Source of the DNA: Oegoconia quadripuncta
Taxonomy: Eukaryota; Arthropoda; Insecta; Lepidoptera; Autostichidae
Assembly: GCA_949316235.1 (NCBI GenBank)
Contig: OX438741.1
Location: forward strand, 14,571,124 to 14,635,123
Length of the DNA: 64,000 bases
Reading direction: 5' to 3'
Shown here: piece by piece, positions 11,568 through 26,500 of the stretch
How the letters are laid out: the number at the start of each line of letters is the position of its first letter
Numbering within the stretch: the stretch's first letter is position 1
Made by a program: the position numbers and the translations under genes
Notes under the pieces: model-generated
The model's input: only the letters and a program-made list of their open reading frames with translations
Database searches by the model: none
Told to the model about the DNA's origin: nothing

Positions 11568-14500
11568 CGCGTGTGCGTGTGCGTGTGCATGTGTGTATTT
11601 ATGTTTATGTGTGCATATGTAAGTGTGCGATCGTGGACTTGAGTATGTTTGGGTGGTTTTGTGTTGTATCTTTTGTGGAAGGTTATTACACAATCGTTTG
11701 TACAATGGACTCAATGTCATCGTAAGTTTACCAGTTAAACATGATCTTTTTGCATTCGAAGTATGTACGAGGATATATACCTTGTTCTCTATTAATAAAA
11801 TTATATAAATGGGCCGCTTGTCGAGGAAATTGTCTGCTAGCGAATGTGGTCATAACATTTATTGTTGGAGCAACGGTGTAATGTATTCTTTTCGTAAATA
11901 TATCTGTATTGTATGGGAGGTCTTTATGTTTTTTCAAAATTAAATGTAGAATATATAGTTTTCTTACGGTGAGAACATTTGATGTGAGATATAGACTATC
12001 AGTGGGAAATCTGAATGGTTTAAAGAACATAACCTTTAATAGTGATCTCTGTGCTCTCTCTAATTCCAAGAATTTAATTTTTGTTGCTCCGCCCCAGACT
12101 GTGATACAATACGTGATAATTGATTGAGCCAAAGCCGTGTAGATTTGCAGAAGAAGATTTTTTGTAGTTACGTGTCTCAATGTTTTAAATGTCCATATCA
12201 ATTTTCTAACCCTACTCATCATCTGTTCAATGTGTATGTGCCAAGATAGCCTTTGATCAACCATTACACCAAGGTATTTTGTGTGTTTTACTTTATTTAT
12301 AGCAGTACAAGTACAGTTCGCATTAGTAGGGTTAGTACATTTGTGTATTTTAATTTGGAAGTCAGAGGGAGGCTGAGTGCGTTCATACATAGTGAAACAA
12401 ATATAACTTGTTTTCAGGGCATTTAAAGTTAACAGATTAGAGTCGAGCCAATTAGCAATTTTAGATAGTCCTTTTTCTGTATGACTCTTAACTTTGTTCC
12501 ACGTTTTGTCAGTAAATATAACTGCTGTATCGTCTGCGTAAGATATAATGTGCCCCTTATTGATTTTCATGTTACAGAGATTATTAATGTAAATTAGGAA
12601 GAGTGTCGGTCCCAACACACTTCCTTGTGGCACACCAAATGTGAGTGTAACTTCTGAGCTGATCAATTCTCCTACTTTAACGTTTTGCTTACGCTGATAA
12701 AGATAATCTTTAAATAATTCAAGAGGCGTACCTCGTATGCCAATATTCTCGAGCCTGTGCAAAAGTGTAGGGACAGAAACCGTATCGAACGCTTTTTTCA
12801 GGTCAAGGAAAACAGCTAGGCATTTGTTTCCTCCATCTACATTTTCTGTAATCGTAGAAGTAAGTTCTAGAACTGCATCCTCAGTAGATCTTCCCTGACG
12901 AAAACCGTATTGTGAAGAAGAGAGTATGTTAAGTTTGGTAAGGTATCTGATTAATCTACTATTTATGAGTTTTTCTATAATTTTGGATATAGCTGTAAGG
13001 ACTGAAATTGGCCTATAGTTTGAAGGATTGGTTCTGTCCCCACTCTTGTGCACAGGTGTTACAATAGCTTGCTTTAAGGCTGTAGGGAAAATTCCTTTTT
13101 CAAAGCATTTATTTGCTAAATGAGTTATGATTGGAACAACAAGATGGTGAGCAGCTTTAAGAAAACTAGTAGGAATATTATCCCAACCAGGGGCGCTGTC
13201 AGATTTTAGATTCATTAGCAAGTTATAGACCTCACACGGATCTGCATCGTGTAGTACAAAGGACGTGGATGGTATATTGGTTAAATTATTAAGATCATCG
13301 TAAAGTGAAGAAGAACAGGTTGACGTGATATTATCTGCCAAAGTTTTTCCAACGTTTGCAAAGTAATTATTTATTTCATTTGTGGATTCCTGAGGGGTTG
13401 ATGTCACTTCCAAAAGTTCTAAGTTATTCGTTTTAGGGGGATTACGTTGTGTAATATTATTTATTGTATTCCATAGCTTTTTAGGGTTTTTGTATGTTTT
13501 GGATATCTGATCTCGGTCAAATTTACGTTTCAATTTTTTAATGAGGCAGTTACAGTGATTTCTATATCTTTTGTACGTTATTTTTACACTTCATTTGCAT
13601 GTTATTTCGGTTTGTTATACAGCGTAGTAAGCCAACAGTCATCCATGGTTTGATCATTCGGGTTTTCTGGGTTACTGTGTTTGTGATAGTGTTGTTTATA
13701 AGGCAATATTGTATTTTATTTATTAAGTGTTCAGCGATTATGTTAGGATTATTTAATGTTAGTAAGTCAGGCAGATAACTGGTGTTATTATCGGATAACA
13801 TTAAGTTAAATATAGGCAGTGTTAATTTTTAAAAGTAACCGCTTTATAAAAGTTTTATAAAAGAGCTGTGTTCAAGTTTTTTTTATTATGTGATTTAGCT
13901 CAGACATTAAAAAATATTTCATGTGAAACCTTGAAAATATATTCTATTTTCGAAATAAAAAACAAATTTGGAAATAGCTATAGAATCGTAAGAGTTGGTA
14001 CACATGATTAACGAAGAAAAAAATTTCCAATTTCATAGGTAAAGACCTAATACAATATGTAATGAGTATAGAATAATAAGCAGTGTGAACGAAAACGTAG
14101 TGACAAAGATTGAAAAAGGTATGCTGAGATGGTTTGGACATGTGGAGAGGATGAATGAAAGAAGACTTACGAAAGAGATATACGATGCGAATGTGGATGG
14201 TAGTGTTGGTAGGGGAAGACCACGGTGAACGTACCATGATCAAATCGGGGACGTCTTAAGCCAAGTCAAGAGTACCCTAAATCGACGAGCATGTATGAAC
14301 AATCTTATGAGAGTGAATGAAGCAAAAGAGGTGTGTCAGGATCGTAGCAAATGGAAGTCTGTGGTCTCTGCCTACCCCTACGGGAAACAGGCGTGACTTT
14401 ATGTATGTATTCTGGCGTAACGTGTTACTGGAATCCTTATTCTCATACGCAGGGACTACTTCACCTATGATTCAAAATCAAAGTCAAAAATACTTTATTT

Positions 14501-17500
14501 TGTAGGTAACACAGGGTACACTTTTTAAACACCGCTTGTTCAAAATGCAATTTTCCCCTGAGAAGAACAACCGTCGTATCAAATTTACCCGATACTTTAC
14601 ACATAATTATAAATAAATAATAAATGTCTTTGCACAAACACACAGCGCCCCACCTAGGTCCACAGTAAGCATCTAGGTTTGTGTTATGGATACCAAATGG
14701 TTGATGAACTAAACAAATACATTTTTTTTTTGTAAATAAATACATGTATAAATGAAAAACATCCATAACTCGGGAACACATGTCTGTATTCATCATACAA
14801 ACATATGCCCCTAGCGGGATTCTAACCCGCGACCATTTGGTATAGTAGCAGAGTTTCTAACCACTACACCAAACAGGTCGTCAAACTGATAATACTGATT
14901 TATATTGTGAAATATATAGTTTAAAAAACTAAAACACGCTACATTTCCACCACCCATCTCCTGGCTCCATCATCAGATCGTCGACACCAAGTGTAATATA
15001 TTGGACTCGTCAATCGAATCACATGATCCCAAACTCGAGGGGTTTACTAGTAGCCACTGAAGAGTTTCACCATCCACCTCCTGGCTCCATCATCAGATCG
15101 GCTCCAAGATACCAAATTATAGTATTGTCGTCAGATTACATGTACATACAAAGTTTCATTTCGATATGACAATTACAAGTAAGTTTAAATTAACTTTCAA
15201 GATTTGATTACAATGGTGTCGATTCGGATGTACACCAACTATACTAGACTAAACAAAACCAGTTTTAGTTTAGTTGGTGTACATCCGAATCGAAAAGAGC
15301 CCCTTTACAGCAGCTACATTATATTTATTATATAATATTATATTATAAATTTTAGTTATAAAAATAAAAAAACTCCTGGTAATTAACGAGGTAAGTAGTA
15401 ATTAAGTTTGCCTTTGAAATTAATTTATTGTACTTTATTGTATAATATTGTAATGGACATGTCCGAGTGCTAGGAAGATGCTCTATGGAAAAAATAAATG
15501 ATTATGAGTATGACTGGCTATCTTATCTCTGACAACCGGACCACAACAATGCCACGGAGCAAGTGCTAGTGTAGCTAGTGAAGCTAATAGAAGCGTTTTA
15601 AAAAATGCATTACTCCCAAAAGAAAAGTGACGAAAAATCATGGTGGAGTATTATTTACGTTTACAAACACAATGTAAAACTCATATTTTTAAACAATATT
15701 TCTTGCACTTTTATGTACCCGATTTATGGGTTGCGAGCAAAGAATAAAAATAAATTTGGTTGTGCACGGTGTGGTTTTGGCTGGCCATTTATTCTCAGCA
15801 GTCTTATTAGTTCCCGAGGATTCTAAGAGATGGCGCTGTTTTATCTACTAAGAAAAGCGCTAAAAAGATTTGTTCGCGTCACCATATCTATAGCATATAA
15901 ATCAATGATTATAACTGATTTCTAGTCGTTTCATTCGTCAAATCCTAAACGTCGCTATTACTTTTATATGGAAACTCGCTACACACAATTCTAACGTTCT
16001 ACTACCATTCATATGTCGTCAGTAGAACAAACACTCCCAGATAGATAATGGTAATCTTTATCTCAAGTACCCTCAATAACTTCCGCATCGAAGTCGCATT
16101 GTCATTGATAATTTATAGAGCAACATAGAAATTTGAAGCCGATTGAGTTTACATAAAAAGGGAGTAAAATTTTAAATCAAACTTGGTTCTATAAGGCGAG
16201 TTATAATTAGTCATGGCTGTCGATTTTGTGCCCCACAAACTGAATTTAATATCTATGCTTCTCTAATTAGGAGAATATGTAAAGGATGGTATGACGTTTA
16301 AATCCTGTCGCTATAATTTAATGAAGTATCAACGACTATTGAGCAAACAAAAAAATCTATATTACAAAAACTGCGAGAAAAAGCCACTAAAATGTGGAAA
16401 CTAATAAATATATTAACTTATAATAAATATAACGACAATTGTGTTCCTTCAAAATTAATATATGAGAATGGTGTTATAACAGATACAACATTTTTCTTTA
16501 AAAAACAGTATGGCTTTCGATCGAAGTCCAATACTCCTTCTGCCTATCATTGACCTAACAACAAAAATAAAAACCAATTTAGATGAAAAGAAAATAGCCC
16601 TTGGTGTCTTCATTGGTTTAAAGAAGGCATTCGACACGGTTAGCCATAAAATCCTCCTTAGGAAGCTAAGTCACACAGGCATTAAAGATACATCAATTAA
16701 AATTTTTGAATCTTACCTTGCAAATAGATTTCAGATAGTTAAAATAAATCAACACCAAAGTATTCCAGATTTGATAACGTGTGGAGTTCCCTAAGGATCC
16801 ATATTGGGACCGCTTATCTTCATTAAGCTATATTAACAACATTCAGGATATGGGTCTGCAAGGAGATATAATACTATATGCCGAAGATACCAGTTTGTTT
16901 TATTTTTAAATAAATTCAAAACCATCATAAAACAGACATTATTTACCAATATAAAATTTCTGAATAATTGTATGATAAGCAAGCATGGAGATAGACCGCT
17001 CGGCGATATTCAGTCTAAATATATAATATAACATAGTTGTAACCCAAACTTATTTAAAAGAGCAACCCTTGAGTTCCTTGCTCTTCTCTGGGGAATCAGC
17101 TTTGTGAATGAGGAATAATGTCAATAATTTTAAAATTAAGTTAAAAAATGTGTTAAATAGATATTGAAGTTGGCAAGCGAGTTTTTCATCAAAAATCCCA
17201 CTCACCCATGCCGCCGCCTGTATATATCCCTCGACGCTTTCTGGAACAGGTACTCGCCGATCCTGTCGAGTTTCTCCGGGCTGGAGAGCGAGTAGAACGT
17301 GAGTTTTTCCATGTTCGACTTGACGAGGCCATCTTGCGGCGACGCGGGGAATATGTTGTCGACGAGCCGCTTGTAGCGCGGCCGGAGGGCGGAACAGCAG
17401 CCGCAACAGCCTGAAATGAAAATAAATAAAAATAATAAATATCCTGTCACTAAAGCGCAAGAGAAAATCGAAGGAAAGAACTAAGCGCAGTTATTCTGAC

Positions 17501-20500
17501 CAAGTGAAAGAAAAGGTGTATGCTATGTCGTACCAAGAGGTTAAATCGAAGGCGGAAAGACGTGGTCATTACTCCACCGACAAGAGCATAGCTAGCATTA
17601 AAGAAGAAGAAGCGCAAACTCATTGACATGTGCATTCTCCCAATCCTCACCTACGGCGCTCAGTCTTGTTGTTTGACAAAGCCCAAGGGTCATCTCAAGG
17701 TTTGCCAACGAGCCATGGAGCGCAGTATACTGAATGTAAAACTGACCGACTGCGTCCGAAAACTCTGTAGTGGGATGTGTTGTTGATGAAGATAAAGCTG
17801 TCCCTATACTGTACTGTCCTCAAGCTTGAGTAACATTCTGTAACACAACCTACAACTTACATGTCATATAAACAGTTCTGCTCATGATGAAGCAGGCTCG
17901 ATGTGCGACCTTACTTAGCGGCGTCATTGTCACTGTTCACGTTATTTTGGTATCACAGGAAAACTATCGATTCATATATTTATAGATTCATTAGTCATAT
18001 TTATCATTTTAATATGGGCATGATGCCATTTATATTTTGAACTGTATGCCCTCTGATATACAACTGTAGATAACTTATAGCTAGAGATGCACAATCCTTT
18101 TATAAGCTTCATATTTGATCAGTTCCGTGTGGGAATGAAGAAATGATCAACCCATTTCTTCCCGTGGGTAGATACAGGTTACGCCGTTTTTTTTAAAAGG
18201 GGAAATTCCGTCCAGTGGCGCCCTCATTGGATAAAATAAGATATCTTTATATACAGCATAAATCAAAAATATTGCTCTGACTGCACTCGAAAATTATTTT
18301 CGAGAACTTAAATTAAATAAAACCTTACACGAATATGGGCGACAATAAGACCGTCGTAATATAACTTGACCAGCGCACTGCTATGCGCTTAGATGATAAT
18401 TAGCATACCTCAACTTCCTGCGAGTGACTAAGTGTCTAGGAATGAATAATTATGCCAATTTATTGGTCAGTTCATCATAGAGATCACAACAATGTAAAAT
18501 AACCATTATGTAGTTAAGAACTACCCTACAGTGACCCAATATTCAGCTCAACTCAAAGTAATTTCCTACCTGTTTTTCTACCTACAAATGTCCCATAGCT
18601 GTGGGTTGTCTGGAATTTAGTGATATATCCGCCTAATTGTGTTCTATTGTTATCATCAAAAATTATTGTAAATTATTTTGTGCAATAAAGAGTATTTGTA
18701 TTGTATTGTAAAAGTGCCCCTACTTGTTCTAGCTAGCGTTAAGTATTAATAATTAAATAAATGACATGATGTAAGAAAAGCCTACACCTTCCTCAAAGGC
18801 CGGCAACGCATCTGTGACCGTTTTGGTGTTGCGGGTGTCCATGGGCGGCGGTGATTGCTTTCCATCAGGTGACCCGCATGCTCGTTTGCCGCCCTCTCAT
18901 CTCAATACCCACGGGGAGAGATGAGACGGTCTTAGCTAAACACCACAAACCTTACCACATAGTTACCGTATGATTCAATTTAAGACGACTATTTAGTAAT
19001 CACTAGAAAACAAAAATAAATAACAACAATGTACTACTAATGTCTAGTCTCAACAGTAGCTGTGTGTCTCAGATAAAACACCGCACGTTTTAAAATCACT
19101 CTCTAACTCACTTTAACACTTGAAACACGGAATTTTTGATAAAGTGTCATTATACGTGATCATAGGGTTTGTATTCTCGCTCTCGACATGTGTACGATAG
19201 ACGGTGTCATGACGAGCACTGAACTATGATAATGATAAGACATTAATGATAACATGGCGAGTACAGTCCGACGTATAATGATTCATCTATGACTATTTTT
19301 TAACTGCTGACGCAAAAAGGCGGGTGTTATTTCGAAGGCAATGTGTCATGTCACGTAGTACCAAAACAGCAGTACAAATTTGTATGTTCGTTTATGTTTG
19401 ATGAAAATTGGTTTAGTCGTTTGGAGGATATTTAACAATAATGGTGTCGATTCGGATGTACACCAACTAAACTAAAACCAGTTTTAAAGTAGTACTATCT
19501 CTTTCTCCCTGGAACAGTACGATGCGACGACGGCACCACTCCAAAACTGAGTCTAGTTTAGTTGGCGTATATCCGAATCGACACCAATAAGTGATATTTT
19601 CTAAATGCCTTTTTCATTCTTTTTACGAAAGTAAAATAGTGACAGCCTCGGTGGCAAAGCACTGTCCCATCATGGTCGTTGCCTCAATATTTTGTCATGC
19701 CTCAAACATTGTCTTGACGGATCGTCGTGTTATTATTCGTTTTATAGCAGAAGAATTGAAGATTTCGATTGGAAGTGTCCATATACACGACTACTTGGGT
19801 ATGAAAAAAGTATCAGCGCGTTGAGTGCCCAGAACACACAGAAACAAACGAGATTGAGAATTTCACAAAACTGTTTGGATTTGTTACAAGATCCTGACCC
19901 ATTTTTGGCTCGATTCATAACTATGGACGAAACATGGCTTCATCATTATGACCCAGAAACGAAAAAACGGTCCATGACTTGGAAGAGACCGTAATCTCCA
20001 ACTCCGAAGAAATTTAAGCTCCCTCTTCTGGGACAGCCAAGTGATAGTAATTATCGAATACCTTAACCATGGAGCCACTATTAAGGGAACTTTATATGTA
20101 CGCACATACTAAAGGTGGTGTCAGAATGGTTAGCTTTGTATGGGTGATCGAAAAATTTTTGATCGAATTCGACTATGGTCCCTTCGGGAAAGTTGTTCGT
20201 AATCAAGAGTAGAGTCACCAGTTAATGGGAATTACACGAATTCAAATTCAGCCTGTATATGGAACTGAAAGGTGGTTCATTATAGGCCTCATAAGAAGGC
20301 CCATCCACCCAAAGGGCAATGAAGAGAGCTATGCTCGGTGCCTGCCTGCGGGATCGAATCAGGACTTAGGAGATCCACAAGAGAACCAAGGTGACCGATA
20401 TTTATTTATTTACCAAGCTTATAACTATCATTACAGATTACTCCAATGCGATAGTTAACTAATGACAATTATGTATTCCAACTATACCTACCTATATACT

Positions 20501-23500
20501 AAATAACATCGTACAAATAACGCGACTTTTTGAAATTCGCTCATACTTATTGAGTGTGTGTAGAGCTCGTGTCATTGGCCCTTTATTTAAAAGATTTGTA
20601 TTGCCTCTTGGTACTTTAAATAGTCGAGGCATCCTTCTCCTATCTATATACCCATCAGGTTCGCACAATTTTAAATGCTGTAGAATCGTCGGATTACAAA
20701 TTTTACCACGAAATACCTTCCACAAGTACAATGCCATCGCTAGTTCCCTTCTAACTTATACACCGGAAGAATTGCCAAAAAGCGGCAGTGGGCGGCGCAT
20801 GCTCGTCAGACCGATGGCTGTTGGGGTGGAAAGGTTCTCGAGTGGCGACCACGCACCGGAAGACGCAGCGTGGGCGGCTTCCACTTAAATGGACCGACGA
20901 TTTGGTAAAGCCGCTAGATGCGAGCAGCGCAGACCCGATCCTTGTGGAGGTCTTTGGAGGAGGCTTTTGTCTACCCGTGGACGTCTTTCGGCTGATGATG
21001 AATGTATGAATATCAATACACTGAATGTGTTAACCCAATGCTTATGTATTAACTTTATCGGTGGAAGCTTTGTTGGCTAATGTACGATGCATACTGTAAC
21101 AATTACTCCTGTAAAATGTATAGCTGTTTGCTTTCCTTCATTTTTTTTTAATGCACTACGGGATGGTACTGAACTTCAATCACAATTGATGTTAAGTGAA
21201 GATAAATAAGTGAAGTAAAGTTTTTGATAAATTTCAAAAACAAATCTGTCGTTCGCGAGGATTGTAGTAACACCTAATATATTATGTCCAGGTTAAGTAA
21301 TTCAAACTTCAAGAATTTATTTCAACGTAAGATACATGATATCATTTGTTGAATGTCAATTTAAATCTATTGGAAACAAAAATAGGGCTTAAGCATTTTT
21401 CGGTCAGTCGGTATGTCCAAGCTACCACCGCTTCGGAAAGGGAAATCATCTGTGGGAAAAGAAGCGGCGCACGAAACCCACAGGATCATTTTTCTGTTCT
21501 TTTCTTTTTATAAAAGTATACAACTAATACAATTTTATAATTTTTGGAAGCTGGGAGAAGCGTTTTTGTCATTCAGGTAGTCACTAATTTCGTAATAAAT
21601 TTTTTTTGTTAATCATGTTTTGACATGGTTTTTAAATTGTTTTTCATTTAGATTAATGATATTCTCAGGTATAATGTTATAAAAGCGTATACAGTGTCCA
21701 TAAATGATGTACCCCCTAGGGGTGTATCCCCTATAGGGGACCCCTATGTTCAGACAGAGCAAAGTTAATCGCAAATAGCAAAGTTCATAGTGAATCCATA
21801 ATTACATAGATAATTATTTTATGTAACAGATTGTACCCGTGATGTACACTGACGCACTTATTGCAAAATGATATCCTTCGGTCCGCTATAAAATTGAAAA
21901 CCGACGCGACTTTGTAGATTTTTATCAGAAATATGTAATATTTAGCACTTATTATAATTATTAATAATGAGGTAGGTACTTAAATAGATTAGGTAATTAG
22001 GTTGAAAATTTAGAAAACCCCATACACATCATAATGTCATCCAAATAAACAACATAGGGTTTACGAATCGGAGGGGGCAGGTTCGATCCCCAGCGGGATA
22101 CATGTTTAGTACTCGGTTTCGTTGGTGGTAGGGCAGGCAGATAAGCCTGGCTAGCTATCACCATCTTATCCAAATCTGCCGCCAAACAGCAATGTTAATA
22201 ACATGTTCCGGTTGTCAGAGATATAGATATAGCCAGTCCCCAAAATAAGATGGGATTTCCGGATCAGCACGCTTCCACCTTCGGCCTCATCTTCACTTAA
22301 CTCGACTCGGAAACCCAAATATTTGGGGAACTGGCATCTCTGACAACCGGAACACAACAATGCTATTAACATTGCTGTTTGGCGGCAGATTTAGATAAGA
22401 TGGTGGTAGCTAGCCAGGCGGACATTTAAAATGCCCTACCACCTACCAAACCGAGTACTAAATATGTACCCTGCTGGGGATTGATCCCGCGACCTCCGAT
22501 TCGTAAACCCTATGTTGTTTACGTTGAGCCACGGAGACGGTATTATAATGGAACCTCTCCGTAAGTATTGCGGAGCTGATAGATTAAATAGGACGCTATA
22601 CCAAAGTGTACTATTTCAGTACGAGTTTTTGATATTATCAAAATAGGTGAATTTCACTTGAACAATAACAAACAAGTGTACAAACATATAATTAATTAAA
22701 AAAAAAAAACAAAGCAAAGATGATCGGGTACTTGTGAGTCGAGTATGTGTGTTGAAGTATCAATAGACACAATTATGTAGTGCTTAACATTTGCAAAAGA
22801 TCAACTACACTGAACGCAACACAAAACACGACCGGCCGCACGCGCGCTAAAAATACAACTGAAGTGTAATACTGAAATAGAACGAACTGCGCTCAAAAGG
22901 GAGAATGGCCAGGAATAGCGTTGCGGTGACGATATCGACGGATATGGATTCGATAGGAACTAGTTCATTAGTGTAATGACATGAGTGAGTAAATAATTCG
23001 CACAGACTAATACACGCCTGTTTCCCGTAGGGTAGGCGTAATGGAGGGCCCAGGCGCGCTTGATACCGCTCGTTGGTCGAAGCGTAAGGCACGACAGCGC
23101 CCCCTGCGGAGAGCGCGCTAGCCGACCTCCGAGAATATGCCTAACTTTTAAACTTCAAGCATTTATTTCAACGTAAGATACATGATATCATTTGTTGAAT
23201 GTCAATTTAAATCTATTGGAAATAAAAATAGGGCTAAGCATTTTTCGGTCAATCAGTATGTCCAAGCTACCACCGCTTCGGAAAGGGAAATTATCTGTGG
23301 GAAAAGAAGCGGCGCAAGAAACCCACAGGGTCATTTTCTTTTCTTTTTTTTTATATATATAAAAGTATACAATTTATACAATTTTATAATTTTTGGGAGC
23401 TGGGCGAAGTATATCAAGCGTTTTAGTCATTCAGGTAGTCACTAATTTTGTAATAACCTTTTTTTGTTAATGTTGTTTTGACATGGTTTTTAAATTGTTT

Positions 23501-26500
23501 TTCATTCAGATTAATGATATCCTCAGGTATAAGGTTCTAAAAGCGTATACAGTGTCCCATAAATGATGTATTAACTTTGCTCAGTCTGAACATAGGGGTG
23601 GCTAATTTGTCCTCGTATCTCAAATTTAAGTTATGCTTATCACTATTTTTTGGGAATGCAGAAATATTTTTTCGTACGTACATAATATTCTCGTAAATAA
23701 ATTGTGAAGGAACAGTTAAAATGTAATTTCTTTGAACCTGTCCCGAAGAGTCATATCGACGCAGATTATATATTGCGCGGACTGCTCTCTTTTGCAAAAT
23801 AAAAATATTTTCAGTATCAGCTGCTCGTCCCCAAAGCAAAATACCATATGACATGATACTGTGGAAGTAACTAAGGTAAACTAATCTTGCAGTAGCCACA
23901 TCTGTTAACGGTCTAATCTTCCAGACGGCATATGCTGCGGAACTCAATCTACGCGCTAAAGATTCTAAATGTGGTCTCCACTGAAGCTTGGAGTCAAGCG
24001 TAATTCCTAAAAAGACTGTTGCATCTACAAATTCCACTTTATCTTGATCAATTACAATATTACTATCAATTTTTCTTACATTTGGAAGGCGGAAATTAAT
24101 GCATATTGCTTTCTTAGCATTCAAAACCAAGTTATTGGCTGTGAACCATCGTAAAATTGACTTTAGAGCACTATTCACCTTGTCAAGAACATTGTCTGTC
24201 TGTCCTGTCAACTTTAAAAACTAAAGATGTATCATCAGCAAATAGTACAATCTCGGTCAATCTCTGGACCATAAATGATAGATTTATGTAAACTAGAAAC
24301 AAAAAAGGGCCTAATATTGAGCCCTGTGGTACGCCTATCCTTATATAGATAGATCTTACGCCATTAATATCAACTTTTTGTATCCTATTTTCTAAATATG
24401 ATTGAATTAACGGCGGGTAGGGTCGAAGTCCTCGAGATAATTGCACGGATCGTGCGCGTAGATATTGCGGAGGAAGATGAGGTTGAAGGTGGTCTCTAGG
24501 AGACGCTGAGTAGGGACAGACTCGGGAAGAAAGCCTTATCGCGAGCTTGACCACCGGTTACGTAAGATAGTGCTACTATCACGGGCTAAGGTATAAGGGA
24601 AACGAACCGACGCTAATGCTAATAACACCCTGTATTTATGACACCAATCGACAGGGTCAATCATAAGAATCAAATATATAGTGACCGCTCGCTAAAACGT
24701 GCAAAATAGATGTTTTTTGGTGGAAAGTCCCTTAGTCGCCTTTTACTACATCCACGTGTATGTTTTAATACGTTCTTTTGTCTACTCTATCCTGGAACTG
24801 GAAGAAATCCCTCGATGGGATAAGTTCGCGTTTGTACCGCCATGTGCGCCATTATTGTAGAAATTATAGTAAACTAATTCCAAACTTTGCCAATTAGTGA
24901 TTCTTATTATGTTACTGACAATAATTATCGTTGTAATTGAGTGGGGAACGTTTTAATCACATTACAAGAAAATTGGTACTTTTACATTATTATTATTATA
25001 AAGGTATCAATAAAACAATCATCAGTAATGTACTAGTCGTTATGGACATTAGGACAAAAGAAAAATGACTAAATACATAATAACAACAAACTAGTTATTT
25101 CGCTCAGTACCAAATTGGAGAAACAAAAAATGTTAAATGTCCCAATTTTCATATATTAGTTTACACGTTTTTTGGAACAAATTGTTAGAATGCTGTTTTT
25201 TTTTTTTAAATCAAACTATGGTCGGTCTTTGGTGAAAGACACCAAACTAATAATTATGTGGAAAGTTTTCATATTACCCTGAGCAAACGAATCAAAAAAT
25301 AGAAGCTTACTAGATTTGATTGTGGCATATAAAAAAGACGCATTTTAATGATTTTATTTGTGAGGCCCAGTTAAGTTTATTAGGTCAATTTAATACTGTG
25401 GGCCATTTTCTAGAAATGGTCCGTTAAACTGGGGTGAGTAAAGTTTACTTATTATTTTAAATATATGTCTTTTGTTTTATATTCAGCAGTACAGATGTTT
25501 AAAGTTTACTAAAAGTGTATTTAATTCACCTAGGTGAATTATCTTAGGTGAATTCTGTTTACCAAGCCAAAATATTTGAAATAAATAACCGAACAGCCAA
25601 AATATGGCAAAACAGGTTCTCTATACAGATATAATTAAAATAGGTTCCCCTCTCGCATAATACAACCCAAAAACCAAAAAACCAAAAAAATAATAAACCT
25701 GAATAAAAACCCTGACAGTATATTTTGTGCAATACATATTTTTTTGTTAACAATCTTTTTTATATTGTTATTAACAATATAAATTTCATCATCATATCAG
25801 CCACAGGACGTCCACTACCAAACATAGGCCTCCCCCATAGAAATCAAAGTTACCGGTTTGGAGCGGCCTGCGTCCAGTGACTTCGTGCTACCTTTATCAG
25901 GTCATAATATTAGTTTCAGAAACCAAAAAAACCCGATAGCGTAATTTGTGATCGGCGCAGCGACATCCACGTTTGATTTTTTACTATAAAATGTATCTGT
26001 TGACCTCCAGGGATCAAAACGAATATAATAACATTATGCACTTCAAGATCGGTCAAGCCTTTTAGGCTACAGGAGGTAACATAGAAATATATAGACATAC
26101 ATAAACATACTTGACCAAAATTACCCGCTTGGACAGTCGCGTAAATCAGTTGAATCGATAAAAACTTCAAATCGCAATACTGTGACTAAATTAAAGACAT
26201 TTAATTGACTCAGATTGTACTTTATTCATTGAAATAAAAGTTAACCTAATTATGACACTATAATCAGTGTTTCCTCTTATCATCTCTGTTATCTCGGTTA
26301 TCTCTGCTATCTCTGTTAGACTTAGATCGGTCGTAATCATCATACTTCCTTGAACTACGGCCACGTTTATCATCAGACCTCCTCTCTCTTGCACGATCTA
26401 CTTCACGATCTCTAGAACGAGATTTATGCCTTTTACTTGAGTAATCCCTTTTGCGATCATATGGCGAACGTGACCGCCTCTCTCTTTTCATCTTATGACT

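Noticed and set aside
11484..11725. Open frames of Cys-Val or His-Thr repeats
   Set aside because: Translation of a (GT)n microsatellite.
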